Below are positions 23,763 through 34,039 of a stretch of DNA of 64,000 nucleotides, piece by piece. The notes beneath the pieces were generated by a model. The model saw only the letters and a program-made list of their open reading frames with translations. It made no database searches and was not told the DNA's origin. The position numbers were made by a program, and so were the translations under genes. Each line of letters starts with the position of its first letter. The first letter of the stretch is position 1. This stretch comes from Blumeriella jaapii (lineage: Eukaryota; Ascomycota; Leotiomycetes; Helotiales; Drepanopezizaceae): assembly GCA_009599575.1 (NCBI GenBank), contig VWND01000051.1, forward strand, positions 1-64,000, read 5' to 3'.

Positions 23763-24608
23763 TTTTTGTATTATAAAAAACGTACGAGTCGGCTTCGCAA
23801 AATAATCGAGCCGGGTCCGAAAGATATTAGCGTATAAGCTAAAATAAATTATTACGTTATAAAAAACGTACGTATATTTCGAATAAAAGCGTTATTAAAA
23901 GCGAAATATTAAAAATTAATTACGACGATTCGATCGCCGGCTATTAGAGTTTTCGGCGAACGCTAGAATTAATTGAAAAAAAGTATTTTTGGCCTGGTTT
24001 ACGAGGCGACGTAAAGCGTTACGTTAATACGTATGAAAAATACTAAAAAAGCAAATTTAGAAAGCATCGATCTTATAGCGAATTAGCTTTTTTTTCGATT
24101 TTTGAGAAACTTTAGAAAAAGATAATTATAAATTTTATTACGGGTTTATTTTTTAGCAAAAAACGAAATCGTATTTACGATTCGATATTCGTTATAATAA
24201 ATCGATATATAAAGCTATCGAAATATATACCGATACAAAAAACGATTTTAGTTTTAGATTTAATTAAAATATTTATACAACATATTTATAAAAATTTTGG
24301 TTATTTTAAAAGGATTATTATAAATAAAAAATTAGTTTTTATTAATAAATTCTGGTTTTTAATAATATTTTATTTATAAATACGACGTCGATTAAGCATC
24401 GCTTTTTATTTTTAAACCGATGGCCAAACGAAACGTTAAAATTAAATTTTAAAATTTTATTTTCGTATATATTGCGATTATCGATAAAACGATTAAATTA
24501 CGAAGCTTGTTTTAGCCGAGTTTACGTATAACAATTCGATATACGCTTTTACGGATTTTACTTTTTTTCGTATATTATACGGCTTTTATTTAAAACTTGG
24601 CAGCAACG
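23763..24608 (+). pseudogene. pol: RLG-1 copy C integrase, N-terminal and core part
   Basis: Continues copy C after RLG-2. Contains the WPGLR-type HHCC region (about 23950-24080) and the core up to the segment before the YGF motif. It is cut at 24608 by copy D; the duplicated CAACG (24604-24608) recurs at 39310-39314. Confidence 0.85.
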
Positions 24609-25021
24609 TGTCAGGAACCAACATCACGTGCATAAGTCAGGTGATCCGCCAAGACCCTCTGCCTTCTACCAACCCTCGAATAGCATTCTTTGCGGATAGG
24701 CCGTGGGGGCCGAATAATATTATAAAGGCTGGAAATAATATTTAAATAAAACATTTTATAGGAATAATTGCTAAAAAACCAGTTATTAGGGTTATATTGA
24801 AAAGGATAAGAAAAGGTCGGAATAAAGGCTGGAAAAGCATATTAAATAAGATTCGCCTGGTTTCTTGGGAAATACTTTTTTCGAAGGCTCCACCCTTTTT
24901 TTTATACTTATATACGCTTTTTACTAAAAATGTAAAAAGTAAAAATCAATCTGATTATTAATTTAATTTTATTTAAGCTTTATTATCTGAATTAATGTTT
25001 TTCTGCTTTTCAATTTTTATA
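24609..25021 (+). repeat. RLG-1 copy D 5' LTR
   Basis: 413 bp, TGTCAGGAACC to TTATA. The 5' third is almost intact (CACGTG, GATCCGCC); the rest is progressively C-to-T and G-to-A changed. Confidence 0.95.
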
Positions 25022-25231
25022 TTCTGATTTTTTTACTTACCGGAACGGCAGTTCGATATTATTAAAACAATTTTCTATTATATTATTATACTTATATCGT
25101 TATTATCGATATTATAACTTTTCGCATTCGCAGCGAACAAGCATCTCCAGCTATTTAAAAAGACTCAGCATTTTCGGCTGCTTAAAAAAACCTCGTATTA
25201 TCGTTTCCCTTGACGTCACCAGCTTTACTAA
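25022..25231 (+). pseudogene. gag: RLG-1 copy D leader and first codons of gag
   Basis: Leader starting TTCTGAT followed by the gag start region, identical in layout to 25645-25855 of copy E. It is cut by E within ACTAA. Confidence 0.8.
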
Positions 25232-25644
25232 TGTCAGGAACCAACATCACGTGTATGAGTCAGGTGATCCGCCAAGACCCTCTGCCTTCTACCAACCCTC
25301 GAATAGCACTTTCTGCGGATAGGCCGTAGGGGCCGGATAGTATTATAAAGGCTGAAAATGACATTTAAGTAAAACATTTTATAGGAATAATTGCTAAAAA
25401 ACCAGTTATTAGGGTTATATTAAAAAGGATTGAAAAGAGGTCGGGATAGGGGCTGGAAAGCATACTAAATAAAGTTCGCCTGGTTTCCTGAGAAATACTT
25501 TTTTCGAGGGCTCCACCCTTTTTTTTGTATTTATACACGCTTTTTACTAAAAATGTAAAAGGTAAAAATCAGTCTGATTATTAACCCAATTTTATTTGAG
25601 CTTTATTATTTAAACTAATATTTCCCTGCCTTTTAATCCTTATA
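25232..25644 (+). repeat. RLG-1 copy E 5' LTR
   Basis: 413 bp, TGTCAGGAACC to CTTATA. Contains CACGTG and GAGTCAGGTGATCC near the 5' end, a likely upstream promoter part. Confidence 0.96.
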
Positions 25645-27290
25645 TTCTGATCTTTTTACCCACCGGAACGGCAGTTCGATATTATTAAAACAATCTTTTA
25701 TTATACTACTATATTTATATCGTTATTATCGATATCATAGCTTTTCGCATTCGCAGAAAACAAGCACTTCCGGCTATTTAAAAAGACTCAGCATTTTCGG
25801 CTGCTCAGGAAACCCCGTACTATCGTTTTCTCTGACGTTACCAATTTTACTAAAGGCCGAAAACATTCCACTACCAGAGCGCGACGATTCCTTAATTTCT
25901 TTTATCGAAAAAATCACTAAAAAAAGCCACGCTCAAAGCGATTCGGAAGGATTTTCCACCGAGACCCTGATTTATCTGGCTGATAAACGAATCCGCGCCG
26001 AACAAAAAAAAAACGATAAACGTAGGAAAATAAAAAAAATACGAGCTAAAATAAAACAGAAAAAAATTAAGAAAAGAGTTTACGAAACAGTTAAAAAACT
26101 CGAAAAAACTTTAAAACGCCGAAACGAATTCCGAAAAAAGGTTAAATAATTTTAACGAAAACTTAACGCTTTCGAAGATATCGAAAAAAAGGTTTTTATA
26201 CCTTCTAACACCGTCCCAACTGAAAAAAAACAGAAAATAACTCAAGCCGGCGATTATTATAAAATATCTTCGGAGCATTACGATAATAATATTTATTGGA
26301 AACGACTTAACATCTTTTTTAAGCATATTATATTTTTTGTAAGAAATACAGCGAATTCGAGCCGAAAAGCACCAAAAATAAAAGACTTTCCAATATATCG
26401 AAGGAAAAATACTAAAAAAGCTTAATTTTTTATTCGGCGTACAAAGCGAAGTTTCCGCCAGAATAAAAAGGTAATATTCTGTATTAATCAAAAAAAAATT
26501 AACGCCTGTATTCTAACTTTCGACGATAAAATAAAAAAAAAATGGACCGAATACGAACGACGTTTTACGAATATTCGAATTATATAAAACGATTTTAAAA
26601 AATAAATATTAAATTTTTTAATAAATGCGGAAAATCGAAAAATCGCGGCTTCGAATTTATATAATAAAGCGAAGCAAAAAAAACATAAATTAATTAACGA
26701 TTTCGTTGCTTATTTAAATAATTTCGAATAGCAGTTGCAAATAATAAACGATGCGACTAGAAAAAAAATGCTTTTCGCAAAACTCCGATTTATTCTTCGA
26801 AAAAAAATTATTAAACGAAGCAATATTGCAGCTATAAATTCGCACGAAGAATTAATATTAATCGCTCGTCGTATCGAAAATGCTAATAAAATTATCAGCG
26901 ACGAAACGAAAAATAATAAACGACGAAACGAACGCAAAAAAAAAAAAAAAAAAAAAACCTATATTTACGATTAAAGCTTAAAAGCTAAAACAAATATATA
27001 TCGTTCTCGATTCGAAAATACGTTACAAAAAAAAAAACGAAAGCGAAAAAACGACAATTTTAACAAAATCCTTTAAAATCCTAGAATTCCTAACGACTCC
27101 TTTTATTTTTCGAAATGCAGTCGCTGCCAAAAGAAAAAGCATCGTATAACCAATTATTTAAAAATCGAATATTATAAATGCAACAGAAAAAAATATATAA
27201 TTTCAAACTGCTCCGAAGCTAATAAATCTAAAAATTCGAGAAAAGCTTTCGCTCGATTTTAATTTCGTCGCTGCTAATAAAATCGAGCGA
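25645..27290 (+). pseudogene. gag: RLG-1 copy E leader and gag
   Basis: Gag can be read from about 25870. The N-terminal segment contains LPERDDSLISFIEKIT. A long Lys/Arg/Gln coiled coil follows (about 25985-26150), then the capsid-like FTNIRII and INDFVAYLNNFE (about 26690-26730), a basic stretch with KNNKRRNERKKKK (about 26905-26960), and two CCHC knuckles from CSRCQKKKHR (27116) to SNCSEANKS (27211). Gag would form the particle and package RNA. Breaks are stops and A-run frameshifts. The start codon cannot be fixed. Confidence 0.85.
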
Positions 27291-27329
27291 AAAAAAAAAG
27301 CAGAAAATAATAATTTCAGTCGAAATTAA

Positions 27330-30300
27330 AAAAGCCAAAAGCGAAATTCGTACGAAACAAGCTTTTATCGACTGCGGCGCGGAAAAAAACTGCGTAATTC
27401 AAAAGTTATTAATTAAATATAAATAAAAACCAATTCAAAAACGTATTAATTTATTTACGGTTAAAAAAAGAAAAGTAATTATTTACGGCACGCATACGCA
27501 ACTTATTCGCGCCATTAATAGTTATAAAATAATTAAAAAAATACAAAACGATTTCGTGGCTTGCGATATAAATATTCCAGGAGTTTTATTTATTTTAAAA
27601 TTCTTTTGGTTGCGAAATATCGATCCCGCTATAAGCTTTCGAGCTAAGTCGTAGCGATACCTAATCGAACGCTTACAATTTAATTTCGTTATAATTAAAC
27701 GTTTTAAAAAAGAATTTAAAAAGAAGCAAACGTTTTGTATCGTTTTAAAAAGCTACTGAAAAACAGCATTAATTACCCTTTAAATACAACGATTACGCCG
27801 ACGTGTTCGACGATACCGCCGCGGTTATCCTAGCTTTTCACTATTTTATAAAGCATCGAATAAACTTCGCGAAAAAAAAGAACTTTTTTTAGAAACCAGT
27901 CTACTTTTTGTCGAAATCTAAATTCATCGAATTACGCGAATATTTCGATTCGAGCTTAAAAAAAAGCTGGATAAAAAGGTCTACTAGCCCTGCCGGCGCA
28001 TCGGTAATATTTATACCGAAAAAAAACGGAAGTTTACGATTATGCGTTGATTATAAAAGTTTAAACGCAGTTACGATTAAAAATCGAATTCTTTTACCTT
28101 TTATAAGCGAAACTTTGGATCGTTTAAGAAAAGCTAAAATATTCATTAAACTAGATTTTATTTGGGCGTACCACCGCCTTCGAATAAAAAAGAAAAATAA
28201 ATGAAAAACTGCGTTTCGCATTCGTTACGAACATTTCGAATACTGCGTATTACTTTTCGGCTTTTCGAACGCATCAGCAACCTTTCAAGCGTATATTAAT
28301 CAAGCTTTAGTCGGTTTAGTAAATATTACGTATATAATTTACTTCGACGATATTTTAATATTTTCCGAAAACCCCGACGATTATATAAACGCGGTAAAAA
28401 AAATTCTCGAAAAACTTCGTATTAACAAACTTTACGAAAATCTGAAAAAATATGCTTTCGATACGAATACGATTAAGTTCCTAAGCTTCGTCGTTACTTC
28501 TACGGAAATTAAAATGGACCCAGAAAAAGTAAATAATATTCGGAAATGGCCATTTTTTATTACGTAGCGAAATATTCAAATGTTTTTGGGTTTTATTAAC
28601 TTTTACAAACGTTTTATTAAAAACTACGCTAAGCTTTGCCGATTTATTACAAATCTTCTAAAAAGAATATAACAAAAAAAAATGTCGGGCCCTTTTCGTT
28701 TCCTATTCGAAGCGAAGCTCGCTTTTTTACTTTTAAAAGAAAAGTTTTGCTAAGCACCGATTCTACGCTATTTCGATCTTCGATTAAAAATCCAAATCGA
28801 AATAAACGCTTCGAAATTCGCTATAAGCGAAATATTATTCCAATTATTCGAGGAAAATACGGGGGCACGTTGGCATTTTATCGCATATTATTCGAAAAAG
28901 CTTTTTCTATAAAACAAAAATACGAAATTCACGACGCTAAGCTAATAGCTATAATTTACGCTTTCAAATAATAAAGCTAATATTTACGTAGCGCTTTCGA
29001 CGTTATTATTATACGTATAAATTATTATAATCTGAAATACTTTTTTACGAAAAAACGTCTAAACGAACGCTAAGCGAAATAAGCCGACGAATTAGCTAAA
29101 TACGATTTTGCAATCGAATATAAAACAAAAGTTTTTAATCCGGCGGATGGTTTTTTCCGCCGGCCAAATTTAAAAAAAGATTTAAAAAAAAATAACGAGC
29201 AGCTGCTTACGCTGCATCGTAAGCTAAAACTAGCTTATTTGAGAAATTCTAAAGTGTTTTCCGCAGTAAAAACACGCCTAAAATCGAAGTATAAACCATT
29301 TCGCGCCGATAAGTATTCGAAGCTTTTGTTAACGGAATTAAAAAATAAAAAGCAAGCGGAAAAAAGCCAAATAAAAAGCTTTTTCGCCGGACTGTTTTTT
29401 GCTAATATTATTAATTACAAATAATATATACTACGAAGCGTAGCCGCTGTATTGCTACAATCCGAAACGGCTAATAACGAATTAGCAAAACCGATTTACA
29501 AAACTATTTTTAAATTGCAAAAATCTGATTTTTTTGTATTATAAAAAACGTACGAATCGGCTTCGCAAAGCAATCGAGCCGGGTCCGAAAAACATTAGCG
29601 TATAGACCAAAATGAATTATTACGTTACAAAAAACGTGCGTATATTTCGAATAAAAGCGTTATTAAAAGCGAAATATTAAAAATTAATTACGACGATCCG
29701 ACCGCCGATTATTAAAGCTTTCGGCGAACGCTAGAATTGGTCGAAAAAAAGTATTTCTGGCCTGGCTTACGAAGCGACGTAAAGCGTTACGTTAATACGT
29801 ATGAAAAATGCCAGAAAAGCAAGTTTAGAAAACACCGATCCTATAGCGAATTAGCCCCCTTTTCGATTTTTACGAAATCTTAGAAAAAAATAATTATAAA
29901 TTTTATTACGAATTTATTTTTTAGCAAAAGACGAAGTCGTGTTTACGATTTTATATTCGTTATAATAAACCGATATACGAAGCTGTCGAAATATATACCA
30001 ATACAAAAAACGATTTCAGCCCCAGATTTGGCTAAGATATTTATATAATACGTTTACAAAGATTTTGGCTGCTTTAAAAAAATTATTATAAATAAAAAGT
30101 CAGTTTTTATTAGTAAATTCTGGTTTTTAATAATATTTTATTTACAAATACGACGTCGATTAAGCACCGCTTTCCATTTTCAAACCGATAGCCAAACGAA
30201 ACGTTAAAATCAAATTTTAGAATTTTATCTTCGCATATACTGCGATTATCGATAAAACGATTAGGCTACGAAGCTTGCCTTAGCCGAATTTACGTATAAT

Positions 30301-31020
30301 AACTCGATATACGCCTTTACGGATTCTATCCTCTTTCGCATGCTATACGGCTTTCACTCAGAATTTAGCAGCAACGTCGAAAGCGACGTCGTAAAAAAAA
30401 AGGTACCGTCAGCGGAAAAACGAATTAAAATATTGCAAAAAAAAAAAAAAGTATTTAGTAAAAAGCTAAAAAAAGCTAACGCGAATTATAAAAGGTTTTA
30501 CGACGCTAAACATAAAAAGATTAGATTTTAAATAAGCGACAAAGTATTATTATCGATTAAAAACTTCCGATAGCTGCGACTTTTTCGAAAGCTTTTAAAT
30601 AAATATCTAAAGCTTTTCAAAATTAAGCGAATTATATACGAACACGGCCAAGCTTACCAACTCGAGCTTTTTTTTTAATATCGTATTCACGATACTTTCT
30701 ACGTTTTCTTACTAGAACTTTGGCAGAATCGGGACGACACCGAGCCGAAAAATAATATAATAAAATTCCAAAAACCCGAAAAATACGAGATTAAATTAAT
30801 ATAAGCTTATAAAAATACAAAAAGCCGATATTACTTGGTGCGATAAAAAGGCTATTTACCAAGCGAAGATTTCTAGAAGCCAAAAAACCATTTTACGAAC
30901 GCAAAAAAGGTTGTAAAAAAATACTTAAAAAATACAATAAATAATAATAACGAAGCAATAACGAATGCGCGCCGCAAAAGCAAAAAAAAGAAAACAAAAA
31001 CACTTAAAAAACCTTAAAAC
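27330..31020 (+). pseudogene. pol: RLG-1 copy E protease-RT-RNase H-integrase-chromodomain
   Basis: Protease reads QAFIDCGAEKNCV (Asp at 27370): Asp-Cys-Gly instead of the usual Asp-Ser/Thr-Gly. RT (27908-28560) is nearly open: [44 protein letters not shown] (YFDD at 28340-28351). RNase H shows EINASKFAIS near 28799 (Asp now Asn) and IAYYSKKL. Integrase runs from about 29700: KKYFWPGLRSDVKRYVNTYE, FVIINRYTKLSKYIP, FHFQTDSQTKR, SILFRMLYGF. The chromodomain at 30781-30940 reads RYYLVR-KGYLPSEDF. RT makes cDNA, integrase inserts it, and the chromodomain probably steers it to heterochromatin. Confidence 0.9.
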
Positions 31021-31119
31021 CGCCGCTAAGCCAATTTATTTTTATTGTTATTCTTTTTTTTATCGTTATCGCTATTTTTTTTAGATTCAGAAACAGCGGC
31101 AGGCTAAAAAAAATTAGTA

Positions 31120-31818
31120 TTAAACGAATTCGCAGAATATTCGACTTATTTCAATTAAAGCTTTTACAATAGCCGTAATCGAATCCTGAATTGCAACCAC
31201 GATATGCTCGTAAAAATTCAGAATTTGATCCAATTAGTTAAAATAGGTCCGAACGACGTTTTCGAAACATCGGAAAATACGTTTTATATTAGCGTCGTTA
31301 AATAAAAGGGCCGGCGCAGCCAAAGCCTCTAAAACAGCAGCAGCCGCTAAACCGGCAGAAACGGGCGCAGCAGCAGCAGCGGCAGCTTAAGCCGCGGCGC
31401 GATTCGCACGATTTCCGACTATTATAAAAGCCGAAGCGTTACTTTTTTTTTAAACGATTTATATAAGCGTTGTAAATAATAAAATCGACAAAAGTTTTAG
31501 CAAAAGCTTTGGCTTCGGCAGCAAAAGAAAAAAGGGCGGCAGCAGCGGTAGCAGCATCGAAACGATTTATAAAATCGTTAAGATCCGCAAAAAAAGTTTG
31601 CGCTTCGATAGCGCGTACGGCAAAAACCTGTAGCTAATTAAAAGCGAATTCGAATAAAAGTCTAAAGGATTTACAAAAAAGCATTAAATATGCGAAGCTT
31701 TGCAACGGTTGCATTTCACGCTGAAAAGCTCGAAAACGCAAAAAAGCAAAAAGTCCGCTATAATGCTTTCGCGTAAAATCAAACGGGCGCACCGAAAGCA
31801 GATAAAAGTCAAGGGCAT
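31120..31818 (-). pseudogene. RLG-1 antisense gene, copy E (intron borders intact)
   Basis: Exon 1 is 31675-31818, starting ATGCCC, with the six cysteines CFRCARLILRES ... FCVFELFSVKCNRCKASHI and a stop at codon 45 just before the last Cys. The intron 31628-31674 is 47 nt with intact borders GTAAAT...CTACAG. Splicing joins exon 1 to exon 2 (31120-31627) in the frame VFAVRAIEAQTFF, and removes a stop that lies at the same place in every copy. Exon 2 goes on with NDFINRFDAATAAAA, AFIIVGNRANRAAA, NANIKRIFRCFENV-like text and ends CEFV. A-run length in exon 2 is off by one base in this copy. The gene faces pol tail-to-tail with 100 bp between. Its promoter would lie toward the 3' LTR. Family unknown; a cysteine cluster related to Zn2Cys6 is inference. 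Confidence 0.74.
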
Positions 31819-32001
31819 TTTAAAAATTCGCGGCGAACGCGGCGAAAAACAATTGATTAAAATAAAAAAGAGTTAATAAAAAAATAAAAATAAAAAAGAA
31901 AAAAAAAAAATTGAGCAGGAAAATGGCGGCCATTTTAAAAAAAAAGGCTTTTTCAACGAAAATGCAAGCGTTACCGAAAACAAAAAAAACAGAACAGCAG
32001 A

Positions 32002-32063
32002 ACAGCTATAATTCACGACCAAAAGCGGAAAAAACAGCTACAATTCACGACCGAAAGCGAAAG
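32002..32063. repeat. Two ~31-bp direct repeats upstream of the antisense gene, copy E
   Basis: Units start ACAGCTATAATTCACGACC and ACAGCTACAATTCACGACC. Kept in all six copies, in the 330 bp between the antisense start codon and the 3' LTR. Confidence 0.65.
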
Positions 32064-32139
32064 AAACCGCACGTTATTTCGAAGGCGTAACGCACGCTAT
32101 ACGCATAAAAAAATCAGTCGCTTTTGGGGACCAAAGGCC

Positions 32140-32154
32140 TAGAGGGGGGGGTAA
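32140..32154 (+). promoter_or_regulatory. RLG-1 polypurine tract, copy E
   Basis: AGAGGGGGGGGTAA just before the 3' LTR, unmutated here; in other copies it is AAAAAAAAGGTAA and similar. Plus-strand priming site. Confidence 0.8.
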
Positions 32155-32567
32155 TGTCAGGAACCAATATTACGTATATAAGTCAGGTGATCCGCCAAGA
32201 CCTTCTGCCTTTTACCAACCTTCGAATAGCATTTTTTGCGGATAGGCCGTAGGGGCCGGATAGTATTATAAGGGCTGAAAATAATATTTAAATAAAACAT
32301 TTTATAGGAATGATTGCTAAAAAACCAGTTATTAGGGTTATATTAAAAAAGATTAAAAAAAGGTCGGGATAGGGGCTAAAGAGCATATTAAATGGGATTC
32401 GCCTGGTTTCCTGGGAAATACTTTTTTCGAGGGTTCTACCCCTTCTTTTGTACTTATACACGCCTTCTACTAGAAATGTAGAAGGTAGAAATCAGTCTGA
32501 CTATTAATCCAACCTTATCTGAGCTCTATTGTCTGAACTAGTATTTCCCTGCCTTTCAATCCTTACA
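32155..32567 (+). repeat. RLG-1 copy E 3' LTR
   Basis: 413 bp, TGTCAGGAACC to CCTTACA; the least mutated RLG-1 LTR and a good reference for the family. Confidence 0.96.
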
Positions 32568-32572
32568 ACTAA

Positions 32573-33965
32573 AGGTCGAAAATACCTTATTATCAAAGCG
32601 CGACGACTTTCCAATTCTTTTTATTTAAAAAATCATTAAAAAAGGCCACGTTTAAAACGATTCGGAAAAATCTTCCACCGAAATTCTAATTTATTTGATT
32701 AATAAACGAATCCGCGCCGAACAAAAAAAAAACGATAAACGTAAAAAAATAAAAAAAATACGAGCTAAAATAAAACAGAAAAAAACTGAAAAAAAAATCT
32801 ACGAAATAATTAAAAAATTCGAAAAAGCCAAAAAACGCCGAAACGAACTTCGAAAAAAAATTAAACAATTTTAATAAAAACTTAACGCTTTCGAAAATAT
32901 CGAAAAAAAGGTTTTTATATTTTTTAATACCGCCCCAATTAAGAAAAAAAAGAAAATAATTTAAGCTAGCGATTATTATAAAGTATTTTCGAAATATTAT
33001 AATAATAATACTTATTAAAAACGATCTAGCATTTTTTTTAAGCATATTATTTTTTTTGTAAAAAACACAGCGAATTCGAGCCGAAAAATACCAAAAATAA
33101 AAAACTTTCTAATATATCGAAAGAAAAATACTAAAAAAGCCTAATTTTTTATTCGGCGTGCAAAGCGAAGTTTCCGCCAAAATAAAAAAGTAATATTTTA
33201 TATTAATTAAAAAAAAAATTAACGTTTATGTTTTAGCTTTCGACGATAAAATAAAAAAAAAATAAACCGGATACGAACGACGTTTTACGAATATTCGAAC
33301 CATATAAAACGATTTTAAAAAATAAATATTAAACTTTTTAATAAATGCGAAAAATCGAAAAATCGCGGCTTCGAATTTATACGATAAAGCGAAGTAAAAA
33401 AAGCATAAATCAATTAACGATTTCGTTTTTTATTTAAATAATTTCGAATAGCAATTGTAAATAACAAACGATGCGATTAGAAAAAAAATGCTTTTCGCAA
33501 AACTCCGACTTATTTTTCGAAAAAAAATTATTAAACGAAATAATATTACAATTATAAGCTTGTACGAAAAATTAATATTAATCGTTCGTTGTATCGAAAA
33601 TACTAATAAAATTATCAGCGACGAAACGAAAAATAATAAACGACGAAACGAACGCAAAAAAAAAAAAAAAAAAAAAAATTTATATTCACGATTAAAGCTT
33701 AAAAACTAAAACAAATACATATCGTTTTCGATTCGAAAATACGTTATAAAAAAAAAACGAAAGCGAAAAAACGACAATTCTAATAAAATCCTTTAGAATT
33801 CTAAAATTTTTAACGATTTTTTTTACTTTTCGAAATGCAGTCGCTATCAAAAAAAAAAGCATCGTATAATTAATTATTCAAAAATCGAATGCTATAAATA
33901 TAACAGAAAAAAATATATAGCCTTAAATTGTTCCGAAGCTAACAAATCTAACAACTCGGAAAAAA
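32573..33965 (+). pseudogene. gag: RLG-1 copy D gag, main part
   Basis: Resumes copy D after E. Same charged coiled coil (about 32700-32880), basic region (about 33600-33690) and two CCHC knuckles from 33836; the last knuckle Cys codon is still TGT. Confidence 0.82.
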
Positions 33966-34039
33966 TTTCCGTTCGATTTTAATTTCGTCGCTGCTAATAA
34001 AATCGAACGAAAAAAAAAAGTGAAAAATAATAATTTTAA

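Larger units (their letters stand above)
25232..32567 (+). mobile_element. RLG-1 copy E, complete and best preserved (7336 bp)
   Basis: Two 413-bp LTRs (25232-25644, 32155-32567) with TSD ACTAA at 25227-25231 and 32568-32572. The internal part holds gag, protease, RT, RNase H, integrase and chromodomain on the plus strand, then an intron-containing gene on the minus strand, then a purine tract. Fewer RIP-type changes than C or D, as expected for the innermost and youngest of the three. It is still full of stops and so not autonomous. Confidence 0.97.

Noticed and set aside
25645..25670. Primer binding site after the RLG-1 5' LTR
   Set aside because: The sequence starts TTCTGATC, not TGG, and I could not match it to a tRNA 3' end or to self-priming; left unassigned.
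31300..31720. Sense-strand Ala-rich frame across the same region as the antisense gene
   Set aside because: It has a TGA in the best copy (31722) where other copies have TAA, which looks like an ancestral stop, and it lacks the conserved splice-joined structure.
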